Assembly: GCF_044465595.1 (NCBI RefSeq)
Contig: NZ_JBITLV010000007.1
Span: 248,001-312,000 of the forward strand
Direction of reading: 5' to 3'
Length of the DNA stretch: 64,000 bases
Origin: Spongisporangium articulatum
GTDB taxonomy: Bacteria > Actinomycetota > Actinomycetes > Actinomycetales > Kineosporiaceae
The first letter of the stretch is position 1; the number at the start of each line of letters is the position of its first letter. Positions 18,455 to 26,561 of this stretch are shown one piece after another. The translations under genes were made by a program, and so were the position numbers. The notes under the pieces are model-generated. The model saw nothing but the letters and a program-made list of their open reading frames with translations, was not told the origin of the DNA and ran no database searches.

Positions 18455-18521
18455 GTCCGATCGTTTACGAGGCAACCTCGGTCGCTATGGGCAGCCGAGA
18501 TTGCCTCGTAAACGATCGGAC
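18455..18521. terminator. 67-bp long inverted repeat between convergent genes
   Basis: Two 27-base arms (18455-18481 and 18495-18521) pair with a single mismatch around a 13-base loop. The arm begins GTCCGATCGTTTACGAGG. It lies eight bases after the transglutaminase gene stop and ahead of the convergent DUF3040 gene end, so a bidirectional terminator is the simplest reading. There is no U-tract, and the near-perfect length is unusual for a terminator; a mobile REP-like element is an alternative. Confidence 0.6.
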
Positions 18522-18583
18522 ACGGTCACCGGACGCGTGACGGCCCGGGTCAGGTGACCCGGGCCGGGCGGTACTGGTGCCGG

Positions 18584-18973
18584 CTACTGGCCGTCGCGGC
18601 GACGGTCCCAGCGCTGCTCGATGCGCTGCATGAAGTTGCCCCGGCTCCGGGCCTTGCCCTTGGCGGGGGCTCGGGTGGTGCCGTTCTGGTTCACGACGCC
18701 GAGCGGGCCCTTGCGCTGGCTGGACACCGCGTAGGCGGTACCGCCGAGCATGCAGACGAAGCCGAGGACGCCGACGAGGATCTGCTGGTTGGACACGCCG
18801 AGGACGAGGACGACGAGCCCGGCCACGATGGCGACGCCGCCGAGTACGAGGCGTCGACCAGCACCGTGACGGCGGTTGGCTCCGCGCATGGCCGAGGCGA
18901 ACTTCGGGTCCTCGGCGTACAGAGCACGCTCCATCTGCTCGAGCAGCTTCTGCTCGTTGTCGGAGAGCGGCAC
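18584..18973 (-). CDS. DUF3040 small membrane protein
   Basis: The GTG at 18973 is selected for its AGGAGG site six bases upstream; it yields 129 aa. The start PLSDNEQKLLEQMERALYAEDPKFA is the hallmark of the actinobacterial DUF3040 family (first 20 residues shown in part), followed by two membrane helices at about residues 45-64 and 68-88 and a basic Arg/Lys-rich tail. The function is unknown. In several actinobacteria a DUF3040 gene lies near dinB and the dcw cluster, as here. A TATCCT hexamer about 55 bases upstream of the start could be the -10. Confidence 0.85.
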   Translation of the reverse strand: MPLSDNEQKLLEQMERALYAEDPKFASAMRGANRRHGAGRRLVLGGVAIVAGLVVLVLGVSNQQILVGVLGFVCMLGGTAYAVSSQRKGPLGVVNQNGTTRAPAKGKARSRGNFMQRIEQRWDRRRDGQ

Positions 18974-19201
18974 CTTCGACCTCCTGTGGTCCCACCGGTA
19001 GTTTCCCTGACTTCCGGCGATGGGGACAAGGATAGGTCGCGCTTGGCCTTCGGGAAAGCCGATCCACCGTCCCGGCGGGGCCGGTCGAGCAGGTATCGAC
19101 CCCGAATCGGCCGATCTTGATGCCCGCACGGCCCCCGCAGGGCGCCGGTAACCCGTTCGGAGCAGGTTTCCACCCCCTGTTCCGGAGGGATCACCGGATG
19201 A

Positions 19202-20449
19202 TCATCGGCCCCGCGCCGGGTCGTCACCGACCAGGGTCGCGGGGCGCACCGCGTCCCGGCCGAACCGGGCGCTGACCCGGTCGACGGCCTGCTCGGCCTC
19301 GCGCCAACCCTGCGGCCGCTCGTCGAGCGCCAGCTGGTGGTGCCCGCCGGCCGCGTCGGCCAGCCCCTCGAGCCGGACGCCGACCAGCCGGACCCGGGCC
19401 CGGTCGAGCCCGAGCTTCCCGTACAGCTCGGCCACCGTGCGGTAGAGCACCTTGGCCACGTCGGTGCGCTCGGACAGGGTGCGGGAGCGGGTGATGGTGG
19501 TGAAGTCGGCGAAGCGCACCTTCAGGACGACGGTGCGCCCGATCATCCCGGCGTGCCGGACCCGCGCGGCGACCTTCTCGCTGAGCCGCAGCAGCTCCCG
19601 CAGCACGATCTCGGGGTCGTCCACGTCCTGGGCGAACGTCTCCTCCGCGCCGATGCTCTTCTCCGCCTGCGCCGGGACGACGGGCCGCGGGTCACGCCCC
19701 CAGGCCAGGTCGTGCAGGTGCGAACCGGACGCATCCCCCAGCGCCCGGCGCAACGTCTCGACCGGGGTGTGGGCCAGGTCGGCGACCTTCGTCAGGCCCA
19801 GCCGGTGCAGCGCCTCCTCCGTGCGCTCCCCCACGCCCCACAGCGCGCCGACGGGCAACGCGTGCAGGAAGGTGACCGTCTCGGCGGCCGGGACGACCAG
19901 CAGCCCGTCGGGCTTGGCCCGCCCCGACGCGAGCTTGGCGACGAACTTCGTCGAGGCCACCCCGACCGAGCAGGTGATGCGTTGCTCGTCGGCCACCCGG
20001 TCGCGGATCAGCTGCCCGATCGCGGCGGGCGCCCCGAGCCGGCGGACGGCCCCCGCCACGTCGAGGAACGCCTCGTCGAGGCTGAGCGGTTCGACCAGCG
20101 GCGTGACCGACGCGAAGACCTGCATCACCCCCGCGGAGACCTCGGCGTAGCGCCGGTGGTCGGGCGGGATGACCACGGCGTGCGGGCTGAGCCGCCGGGC
20201 CCGGGCCATCGGCATGGCCGAGTGGACCCCCTCGGCCCGGGCCTCGTAGGTGGCCGACAGGACGACGGAGCGCCCGCCCCCGCCGACGATCACCGGGCGC
20301 CCCTTCAGCTCGGGGCGGTCGATCAGCTCGACGGACGCGTAGAACGCATCCATGTCGACGTGCAGCACGGTGCAGCCGGTGTCGTCCTGCGAGAGCAGAC
20401 TCTCGGGCGTGCGGCCGCCCGAACCCCGGTTCAGCTGGCTCCTGCTCAC
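19202..20449 (-). CDS. dinB: DNA polymerase IV (DinB)
   Basis: DinB is a Y-family polymerase that copies damaged templates. The 415-aa protein has HVDMDAFYASVE (Asp32, with Asp34) and SLDEAFLD (Asp125, Glu126), so the metal-binding catalytic residues are intact, unlike ImuB. TKFVAKLAS and the helix-hairpin-helix GVGERTEEALHRLGL follow, with the little-finger domain after about residue 255. It lies 46 bp after dnaE2 on the same strand and is probably the last gene of the SOS-controlled operon. Start GTG 20449; a later start is possible because the first 25 residues are not conserved. Confidence 0.94.
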   Translation of the reverse strand: MSRSQLNRGSGGRTPESLLSQDDTGCTVLHVDMDAFYASVELIDRPELKGRPVIVGGGGRSVVLSATYEARAEGVHSAMPMARARRLSPHAVVIPPDHRRYAEVSAGVMQVFASVTPLVEPLSLDEAFLDVAGAVRRLGAPAAIGQLIRDRVADEQRITCSVGVASTKFVAKLASGRAKPDGLLVVPAAETVTFLHALPVGALWGVGERTEEALHRLGLTKVADLAHTPVETLRRALGDASGSHLHDLAWGRDPRPVVPAQAEKSIGAEETFAQDVDDPEIVLRELLRLSEKVAARVRHAGMIGRTVVLKVRFADFTTITRSRTLSERTDVAKVLYRTVAELYGKLGLDRARVRLVGVRLEGLADAAGGHHQLALDERPQGWREAEQAVDRVSARFGRDAVRPATLVGDDPARGR

Positions 20450-20495
20450 GCGAGGAACCTAACCCGCCGCACCGACAGAACCGCGGCCATCGGGT

Positions 20496-23400
20496 TCAGC
20501 CACCGGAACTGCCCGGGCTGGAGTGCCACAGCTTGCGCGGCGCCGAGCGGTCGGGCCGGGCCGCGTTCGCACCGTTCACGCGGCTGACCCGGCGGGTGTC
20601 CTTGACGTCGTCACCGGGCGGGGCGAGGTCGGCGTACGGCGACTGCCGGAACCCGCTCGCGTGCACCAGCACGCGGGTGTGGCCCAACCCGCCGCCCATC
20701 CCCCCGGCCCGGCGCGCCGGCTCCTCGGGCGCCGAGCCGGAGCCCGGGTCGACGTAGGCCGCCGCGAGGGCGGCCCGGTCCCCCGCGGGCAGGCCCGCCG
20801 CGATCTCCCAGTTGACGGGCGGGGCCCCGGGGACGGCGACCCCGCCGCCGAACGTCGTGGCCGGCAGGCCGGCCGGGGTCCGGGAGGTGCGCCGCCACGG
20901 ATCCCCGGCACCGGGTTCGGTGCGCAGCAGTTCCAGGACGGCGTCGCGGCCGGCCTCCGACCAGATCTCCCACAGCACCGGCAGCTCCCACGCCCCGGTG
21001 GCCCGCAGGCTGACCCCGCGCCGCCCGGCCTTGCGCAGCACGCCGCGCACCAGCAGCAGCCAGGAGTGGAACACCGTGCCCGCGTAGTGCCCCTGCACGT
21101 CCTCGAAGAACGTCGCGTCGACCGGGCCGCTGGAGTCGTCGAGGGTGAGGAACACGACCCGGCGGCCGCCCCGGATCGGTGGCGTCTGCGTGGCCACCTT
21201 CACCCCGGCCACCAACAGCTCGGACCGGCTGCGCCGGGACAGCAGGTCGGGGGCGCGGGTGACGCCCAGCGACTCCAGCATCGGCGCGTAGAAGTCCATC
21301 ACGTGCCGGCTGGCGTCCAGGCCCAGGACGTCGAGCTCGATCCGCAGGCGCTCGCCGTCCGTCAGCTCGGGCAATCCGCTGCGGCGGGTGTCGGTGACGG
21401 ACCCGCCCGCGGGGCGGACGTCGTCCACCTGCTCCTGCTCGTCCGGTTCCTCGAGCAGCCCGGCGAGGTCGAAGGCGAGCTGACCGCCGCGCGAGCGGCG
21501 CGGCGTCCACCGGTCCAGGTCGCCCAGCTGCAGCAGCAGGTCGCGGCGGGTGGGCAGGGTGCGGTTGGTCAGGCCGGCGCCGGTCAGCTCGGGGACCAAC
21601 CCGTAGACCGAGTCGAAACCGCCGGCCAGGACGAGCCGTTCGACCACCGGGCGGTCGACCTCGGCCCGCTGCCAGAAGTCGGCCAGCGAGTGGTACGGGT
21701 GGTTGGCCACGACCGAGGCCACCTGCTCGTCGCTGATGCCCTTCACATCGGCGAGGGAGAGCCGGATGCCGTACCCGCTCTCGGCGTGGTCGACCCGCTC
21801 CACCCGGTAGGTGCCGTCCGAGGCGTTCACGTCGAGCGGGAGGACGGCGATGCCGAGGTTGCGGGCGTCGTCGAGGATCAGCCGCTTCGGGTACATGCCC
21901 GGGTCGTGGGTCAGCACCCCGGCCAGGAACGCCGCCGGGTGGTGGGTCTTCAACCACGCCGACTGGTAGGTGGGCAGCGCGAAGGCGGCGGCGTGCGCCT
22001 TGCAGAAGCCGAACGACGCGAACGCGACCAGCAGGTCCCAGATGCGCCGCCGGGTGGGTTCGTCGAACGTGGGTAAGGTATTGCGCTGCAACCACTCCCG
22101 GACCGTCGCCTGGCCCTGCGGCGAGCCCATCGCGCGGCGCGCCTCGTCGGCGACGTCGAGCGGGCAGCCGGTCACCGCGGCGATGATCTCGATCACCTGC
22201 TCGTGGAAGACGACGACCCCGGCCGTGCTCTCCAACGCGTCCTTCAGGGCCGGGTGCAGGTACTCGACGTCGTCGAAACCCTGCCGGGCGCGCAGGAACG
22301 GCGTGATCATGTCCGACTGCACCGGGCCCGGTCGGTACAGCGAGATGTCGATGATCAGGTCGTCGAAGGTCTCGGGGCCGAACTTGCCGATCAGCTCCCG
22401 CTGCCCGGGCGACTCGATCTGGAAGCAGCCGAGAGTCCGGGTGCTGCGGATCATCTCGAACGTCGGCTCGTCGTCCAGCGGGATGTCGTCGAGCTCGATG
22501 GCCGGCCCGCCGAGCCGCTCGACCTCCTGGACGGCGTGCGCCATCGCCGACTGCATCCGGATGCCGAGCACGTCCAGCTTGATCATGCCCATCAGCTCGA
22601 CGTCGTCCTTGTCGAACTGGCTCATCGGGAAGCCCTGCCAGCTGGCCTCGACCGGGGTGCGGTCGAGCAGCTGGGCGTTGGACAGCACCACCCCGCACGG
22701 GTGCAGGGCGATGTGCCGGGGCAGCCCGTCGAGCCTCTCGACCAGCTCGAAGAGCAGCTGCAGGCGCGGGGAGTCGAGACCGGCGGAACGCAGCTCGGGC
22801 AGCTCGGCGACGGCGAAACGGGCGTCCTTGGCGCGGATGTGCGGGAACGCCTTGGCGATGGTGTCGACCTCGCCGGGCGGCAGGCCGAGCGCGGCGCCGA
22901 CGTCACGCACCGCGTGCCGGACCCGGTAGGTGTCCATCATCGAGACGCAGGTGACCCGCTCGTCGCCGAACTCGCGCAGGATCTCGCGGTAGATGTCCTC
23001 GCGCCGGTGCGACTCGACGTCCAGGTCGATGTCGGGCAGGACCGCCCGCCGGGTGGTGAGGAACCGTTCCATCAGCAGGCGGTGCTGCAGCGGGTCGACG
23101 CCGGAGATGTTCAGCAGGTAGTTGACCAGGCTGCCGGCGCCGGAGCCGCGGGCCGCGACCCGGCCACCGAGCTTGTCCCGGATCAGCTCGCAGACCCGCT
23201 GCACAGCGAGGAAGTACTCGGGGATGTCGAGTTCCTCGATCACCCCCAGCTCCTGGTCCAGCCGCTCGTGGACCCGCCGCCGGAAGCTCTCGTCGGCGTG
23301 CGGATAACGGGTCAGGACCTGGTGCTCGCAGCTCTCCCGCAGGGTGCGCCGCGCGTCCTCCTTGTCGGCCAGGCGCAGCGTGTGCAGCTCGGGGTACTGC

Positions 23401-24440
23401 GCGCTGCCCAGGCCGAGGTCGACCTTGGGCACCAGACGGCACCGCATCGCCAGCGACCGCGTGTGGGCCAGCAGCAACCGCGCCTCGTCCCGACCGCCCC
23501 CTCCGCCCAGGGCGTCGGCGATCTCGACCGCCCGGGCGACCATCTCATCGGTACCGGCGAGATAGCCCTCGGCGGTGGTGCTGTCGAGGTGTCGGGCGTT
23601 CAGCGGGACGAGCCGCCGGGCGGCGTCGAGGACGTCGGCGACCACCGCGCCGTCGGGTTCGAGGTGTCGGACGACGTTGGTCAGGACGGCGGGCACGCCC
23701 ACCTGGCGGGCCAGCGTGAGCAGCTGGACGGCGTGCGCGCGGCCCGCGAGCGCCCCGCGCGGACCGCGGTGGTTCACCACCTCGACGGCCAGAGCGCCGG
23801 CCGGCAGCAGCGCACGCCACCGTCGCAGCAGGGCGGCCGCCCGGTCGGGGCGCCCGGCCAGCAGCGCGCGCCCGACGTCGGAGGCCGGGCCCAGCAGCAC
23901 CACGAGCGCCGCGACCTCGGGGTGCTCCGGGTGGGCGGCGTGCCGCGTGACGAGGTCGACGTCGGCCACCGGGGTGCCGCGTTCGCCGCGCGCGTGGGCG
24001 GCCGAGACCAGCCGGCACAACCGGGCCCAGCCGACACCCGGCGGGCGCGGACCGTCGTCCGGACCGCTGATCGCGCGGCGGGCTACGAGGTCGGCCAGCG
24101 CCAGGACCGTGACCCGCGGGTGCCGGGGGTCGACCGCGGCCCCGCCCCGGACGGGAGCCTTGCGCACCGCCCGGGTGACGGTCGCGTAGCGGGGGGCGGC
24201 GTCGTCCTGGTCCAGATCGAGTGGTTCGACCGCCAGGTCGACGCCGAGGATCGGGGCGACGCCGTTCTTCTCGCAGGCCTGGACGAACTTGACCGCCCCG
24301 TAGAGGCCGTCGCGGTCGGTCAGGGCGAGGGCGTCCATGCCGAGTTCGGCCGCGCGGGCCACGAGCGCGCCGGGGCTGGTCGCCCCGTGCCGTAGCGAGT
24401 ACCCCGAAGCGACGTGCAGGTGGACGAAAGGCTCTGACAT
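20496..24440 (-). CDS. dnaE2: Error-prone DNA polymerase III alpha subunit DnaE2 (ImuC)
   Basis: DnaE2 is the C-family translesion polymerase responsible for damage-induced mutagenesis in many bacteria. The ATG at 24440 follows an AAAGG and gives 1,314 aa. The PHP domain begins at once (FVHLHVASGYSLRHG), the palm carries PDIDLD (Asp470, Asp472, Asp474), the fingers FGFCKAHAAAFA, and the OB-fold region VFLTLDDSSGPVDATFFED follows. The C-terminal tail ends in a Gly-rich segment and YADLAPPGDDVKDTRRVSR, typical of DnaE2. It is longer than the usual ~1,080 aa, mainly through an insertion-rich PHP region. Operon partners are a HEPN protein upstream and DinB downstream; no imuA'/imuB is present here. 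Confidence 0.93.
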   Translation of the reverse strand: MSEPFVHLHVASGYSLRHGATSPGALVARAAELGMDALALTDRDGLYGAVKFVQACEKNGVAPILGVDLAVEPLDLDQDDAAPRYATVTRAVRKAPVRGGAAVDPRHPRVTVLALADLVARRAISGPDDGPRPPGVGWARLCRLVSAAHARGERGTPVADVDLVTRHAAHPEHPEVAALVVLLGPASDVGRALLAGRPDRAAALLRRWRALLPAGALAVEVVNHRGPRGALAGRAHAVQLLTLARQVGVPAVLTNVVRHLEPDGAVVADVLDAARRLVPLNARHLDSTTAEGYLAGTDEMVARAVEIADALGGGGGRDEARLLLAHTRSLAMRCRLVPKVDLGLGSAQYPELHTLRLADKEDARRTLRESCEHQVLTRYPHADESFRRRVHERLDQELGVIEELDIPEYFLAVQRVCELIRDKLGGRVAARGSGAGSLVNYLLNISGVDPLQHRLLMERFLTTRRAVLPDIDLDVESHRREDIYREILREFGDERVTCVSMMDTYRVRHAVRDVGAALGLPPGEVDTIAKAFPHIRAKDARFAVAELPELRSAGLDSPRLQLLFELVERLDGLPRHIALHPCGVVLSNAQLLDRTPVEASWQGFPMSQFDKDDVELMGMIKLDVLGIRMQSAMAHAVQEVERLGGPAIELDDIPLDDEPTFEMIRSTRTLGCFQIESPGQRELIGKFGPETFDDLIIDISLYRPGPVQSDMITPFLRARQGFDDVEYLHPALKDALESTAGVVVFHEQVIEIIAAVTGCPLDVADEARRAMGSPQGQATVREWLQRNTLPTFDEPTRRRIWDLLVAFASFGFCKAHAAAFALPTYQSAWLKTHHPAAFLAGVLTHDPGMYPKRLILDDARNLGIAVLPLDVNASDGTYRVERVDHAESGYGIRLSLADVKGISDEQVASVVANHPYHSLADFWQRAEVDRPVVERLVLAGGFDSVYGLVPELTGAGLTNRTLPTRRDLLLQLGDLDRWTPRRSRGGQLAFDLAGLLEEPDEQEQVDDVRPAGGSVTDTRRSGLPELTDGERLRIELDVLGLDASRHVMDFYAPMLESLGVTRAPDLLSRRSRSELLVAGVKVATQTPPIRGGRRVVFLTLDDSSGPVDATFFEDVQGHYAGTVFHSWLLLVRGVLRKAGRRGVSLRATGAWELPVLWEIWSEAGRDAVLELLRTEPGAGDPWRRTSRTPAGLPATTFGGGVAVPGAPPVNWEIAAGLPAGDRAALAAAYVDPGSGSAPEEPARRAGGMGGGLGHTRVLVHASGFRQSPYADLAPPGDDVKDTRRVSRVNGANAARPDRSAPRKLWHSSPGSSGG

Positions 24441-24474
24441 GACCGGCCTTTCGTTCGCACCCGACTGAGGATGG

Positions 24475-24909
24475 CTACTCGCAGCTGGGCAGGTCGATGG
24501 GGAGCACCTGCTGGTAGGGCAGGCCGAGGGCGGACTCGACCAGGTGGTGGAACGCCTCGGCGTCCCGCAGCAGGTCGTCGGCGTCACGGCCGCTGACCAC
24601 GTAGGCGCGCCCCGCCTCGATGGCGGCCCGACGGGCGGCGGTGGAGGCGAAGAACGTGGCCCACTCCCCCATTTCGGGGGCCACGCGGGGCAGCACCTCC
24701 CAGACGCTGCGCGGACCGCCGCGACCACCGGGCCGGCTGCGGACCGCGAGTACCGCGGCGGCGGCGCGCAGGGCGGCGAGGTGCGCGGTGACGTACCGCT
24801 CGCCGGGGGTGCGGGCGGCGCAGGCCGACAGCAGACCGGCGCGGGAGCGTTCGAGCAGCATGCGCGCAGCGGTGGAGACGGGCGGTCGCTCCAGGGTGGT
24901 GGCCGACAT
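24475..24909 (-). CDS. SAV_6107-family HEPN protein
   Basis: This 144-aa protein resembles the SAV_6107-type HEPN family, which in actinobacteria is found next to DnaE-type polymerase genes. The ATG 24909 has AGGAGG five bases upstream; a longer frame opening at 25059 exists but is low-complexity and acidic. A HEPN-style R-x(5)-H motif is seen at Arg115-His121 (RDAEAFH). HEPN proteins with such a motif are often RNases, but activity here is not shown. It is 34 bp ahead of dnaE2 and shares the SOS promoter if the operon is continuous. Confidence 0.75.
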   Translation of the reverse strand: MSATTLERPPVSTAARMLLERSRAGLLSACAARTPGERYVTAHLAALRAAAAVLAVRSRPGGRGGPRSVWEVLPRVAPEMGEWATFFASTAARRAAIEAGRAYVVSGRDADDLLRDAEAFHHLVESALGLPYQQVLPIDLPSCE

Positions 24910-25073
24910 GTCGTCCTCCTCGTCGTCGGTGGTGCGTCGCCCACGCTCCCGTGGGTCGGTGAAGGGTTGCTGCGAATCAGGTGTGCTGGACCTGAGTGCC
25001 TGCTCGTCCTGCTCTTGCTCTTCTGGACGATCCGGAGGGTCGGCCCGTTCCGGGCACATCGGCGCCCACGTCT

Positions 25074-25454
25074 TCAGTCGGCGACGGCCAGCAGGCGCCA
25101 GCCCTCGCCGTCGGTGCCCCGGGTCGTCTCACGGGAGATGTCGTACACGCCGGCACCGACAGTCCGGGGCCCGCGCGCCTCCACGCGCCACACCTCGCGC
25201 TCGTGGTCGACCGCGACCTTGAGCGCCTGCCCCTCCGCGCCGACGGCCATCGGGAGGTCCTCCCCGACCGCGGCGGCGCGGACCGCGGGCGCGTTCCACC
25301 AGGCCTGCCGCTCGCGCCAGTAGCCGAGCACCTCACGGACGACGTAGACCCGGTCGCGCCAGATGAACGACGCGGGTGCCACCCCGGCCCCGGCGCCGGA
25401 CGTGACATCCTGTGCGAGCCGTACCGCCACTGCCTCACCGATCCGCCGAGCCAC
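25074..25454 (-). CDS. DUF6504 family protein
   Basis: A 126-aa protein with the pattern RRIGEAVAVRL...PASFIWRDRVYVVREVLGYWRE (shown in pieces), matching DUF6504, an actinobacterial family often beside dinB or dnaE2. GTG 25454 follows GGGGAGG with five bases of spacing. It is the first gene after the LexA box and therefore the leading gene of the damage-response operon. A 164-bp gap separates it from the HEPN gene; no terminator was evident in it. Biochemical role unknown; Trp-rich beta-type sequence suggests a small nucleic-acid or protein binding domain, which is speculation. Confidence 0.75.
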   Translation of the reverse strand: MARRIGEAVAVRLAQDVTSGAGAGVAPASFIWRDRVYVVREVLGYWRERQAWWNAPAVRAAAVGEDLPMAVGAEGQALKVAVDHEREVWRVEARGPRTVGAGVYDISRETTRGTDGEGWRLLAVAD

Positions 25455-25469
25455 CCGAACCTCCCCTTT

Positions 25470-25494
25470 TCGAACACGTGTTCGAACAGTTCGA
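25470..25494. promoter_or_regulatory. LexA SOS box plus overlapping half-site
   Basis: TCGAACACGTGTTCGA (25470-25485) is a perfect 16-bp palindrome and an exact fit to the actinobacterial LexA consensus TCGAAC-N4-GTTCGA. It overlaps a second arrangement, TCGAAC-A-GTTCGA (25482-25494). It lies 15 bases upstream of the DUF6504 start and 75 bases upstream of the divergent YjbR-family gene. On the minus strand TACATT (25499-25494) could be the -10, with TTGACG (19-bp spacer) as -35, so LexA would block initiation. Confidence 0.92.
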
Positions 25495-25559
25495 ATGTAC
25501 ACCGGGGCCCCCGCGGTCCGTCAATCGGAAACGCGGCCCTCTCGAGATCGGAGTGGGCG

Positions 25560-25928
25560 ATGGTCGACGCCGACGACGTCCGCCGGCTCGCGCTGGGGTT
25601 GCCGCATGTCGAGGAGATCGCCTCGAAGGGGTTCGACTTCCGCGTCGGCGGGCACGGTTTCATCTGGTCCTACCCCGAGCGCGAACCCGGTCGACCGCGC
25701 CGCATCCGCACCGACGTCGCCGTGCTGTACGTCGGCGACGAGGACGAGAAGCAGGCGCTCCTGCTCGGCGAACCCGACCTGTTCTTCACCGCCCCCGGCT
25801 ACGGCGACCAACCGCTGGTCATGGTCCGCCTCGCCGAGATCGACCTGCCCCGGCTGCACGAACTCGTGACCGACGCCTGGCGGATGCGCGCCCCCGAGGA
25901 CCTGGCCGCCGACTACCGCGAACCCTGA
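25560..25928 (+). CDS. MmcQ/YjbR family protein
   Basis: A 122-aa protein of the YjbR/MmcQ (CyaY-like fold) family: it starts VDADDVRRLALGLPHVEE and contains the typical FTAPGYGDQPLVMVRL and LVTDAWRMRAPEDLAADY ends (in pieces). Members have been linked to DNA-binding and, for MmcQ, mitomycin-cluster resistance, but the general function is unknown. ATG 25560 has GGAGTGG just upstream. It is divergent from the SOS operon and could share the LexA box. A hairpin follows 14 bases after the stop. Confidence 0.85.
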   Translation: MVDADDVRRLALGLPHVEEIASKGFDFRVGGHGFIWSYPEREPGRPRRIRTDVAVLYVGDEDEKQALLLGEPDLFFTAPGYGDQPLVMVRLAEIDLPRLHELVTDAWRMRAPEDLAADYREP

Positions 25929-25941
25929 CCGGTCGAAGATC

Positions 25942-25981
25942 GGGTGGATCTGCGCAGCCCGGAGCCCACGAAGATCCACCC
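25942..25981. terminator. Stem-loop after the YjbR-family gene
   Basis: GGGTGGATCT (25942-25951) pairs exactly with AGATCCACCC (25972-25981) around a 20-base loop. It is 13 bases after the stop codon, a plausible terminator, and is followed by the promoter-like region of the next gene. It belongs to a group of GATC-containing hairpins seen at several gene ends in this window. Confidence 0.6.
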
Positions 25982-26046
25982 AGTGATGCGGTGGCAGAGC
26001 GGAAATCCACTGTTCGCGCCGCGTTCTCGGGGCTACGTTTCCGGCC

Positions 26047-26310
26047 ATGAGCGGGCACGAGGGAAAGGCGGGGCCGGACGAGCGGCACCCCTTGGCCGAC
26101 ACCCTTCCCGGGCTGGAGGTCCACCCCCTGGAGCCCGGCTGGACGCCGCTCGAAGCCTTCGTCCTGGTCAAGTGCCTCGACGACGAGGGCGACGTCACCT
26201 GGGCCTACCGGACCACCTCGCGGCTGAACCGGGAGGAGTTGCTGGGTGCACTGATCGTCCAGGCCGACGTGCTGCGCAAGGAACTGCGCGACGAGTGGGA
26301 CGACGCATGA
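26047..26310 (+). CDS. Hypothetical protein, 87 aa
   Basis: Not recognised. The product has an N-terminal acidic/charged stretch, then a compact domain LEPGWTPLEAFVLVKCLDDEG...VTWAYRTTSRLNREELLGAL that reads like a small alpha/beta fold, ending in a Lys/Glu/Asp-rich helix. A TACGTT hexamer (26034-26039) lies seven bases before the ATG, suggesting a leaderless message. The stop overlaps the next gene's ATG (ATGA), so the pair is probably coupled. Confidence 0.7.
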   Translation: MSGHEGKAGPDERHPLADTLPGLEVHPLEPGWTPLEAFVLVKCLDDEGDVTWAYRTTSRLNREELLGALIVQADVLRKELRDEWDDA

Positions 26311-26474
26311 CCTCACCGCCGCCTCCGAAGGGCCAGGTCGTCCGGTACGCGACACTGATGGGCCTGGTCGTGGGCGGTCTCGCCGGGGTGGGGATCGTCG
26401 CGCTGATGAGCATCGACTACCTCCACTACCGGGGTGCCCCCGCGGAGCAGGCCGAATCGCCGGACCCGACCTGA
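26307..26474 (+). CDS. Small single-pass membrane protein, 55 aa
   Basis: Function unknown. A 15-residue soluble start is followed by one membrane helix (about residues 17-37, TLMGLVVGGLAGVGIVALM) and an acidic/proline tail. It is translationally coupled to the 87-aa gene by an ATGA overlap. A 40-bp stem-loop repeat starts five bases after its stop. Confidence 0.7.
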   Translation: MTSPPPPKGQVVRYATLMGLVVGGLAGVGIVALMSIDYLHYRGAPAEQAESPDPT

Positions 26475-26479
26475 GCAGC

Positions 26480-26519
26480 GGGGTAGATCGCGGCCCCTGG
26501 GAGGGCGCAGAACTACCCC
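26480..26519. repeat. 40-bp stem-loop repeat, copy 1
   Basis: Begins GGGGTAG and ends CTACCCC with arms of about ten bases (one mismatch). The interior CCCCTGGGAGGGCGCAGAA is identical to the second copy at 27081. It sits just after a stop codon, so it could serve as a terminator. Confidence 0.85.
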
Positions 26520-26561
26520 ACAACCACCCGCTGTCCGGCCCTCCACCCGCAGAATGTCCCG

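Noticed and set aside
20523..24395. Very long open frames opposite dnaE2
   Set aside because: Typical high-G+C antisense shadows: Gly/Arg/Gln/His-biased translations with no motifs, covering a gene with full DnaE2 signatures.
24910..25059. Longer start for the HEPN protein
   Set aside because: Adds 50 acidic low-complexity residues without a ribosome site; ATG 24909 has AGGAGG at ideal spacing.
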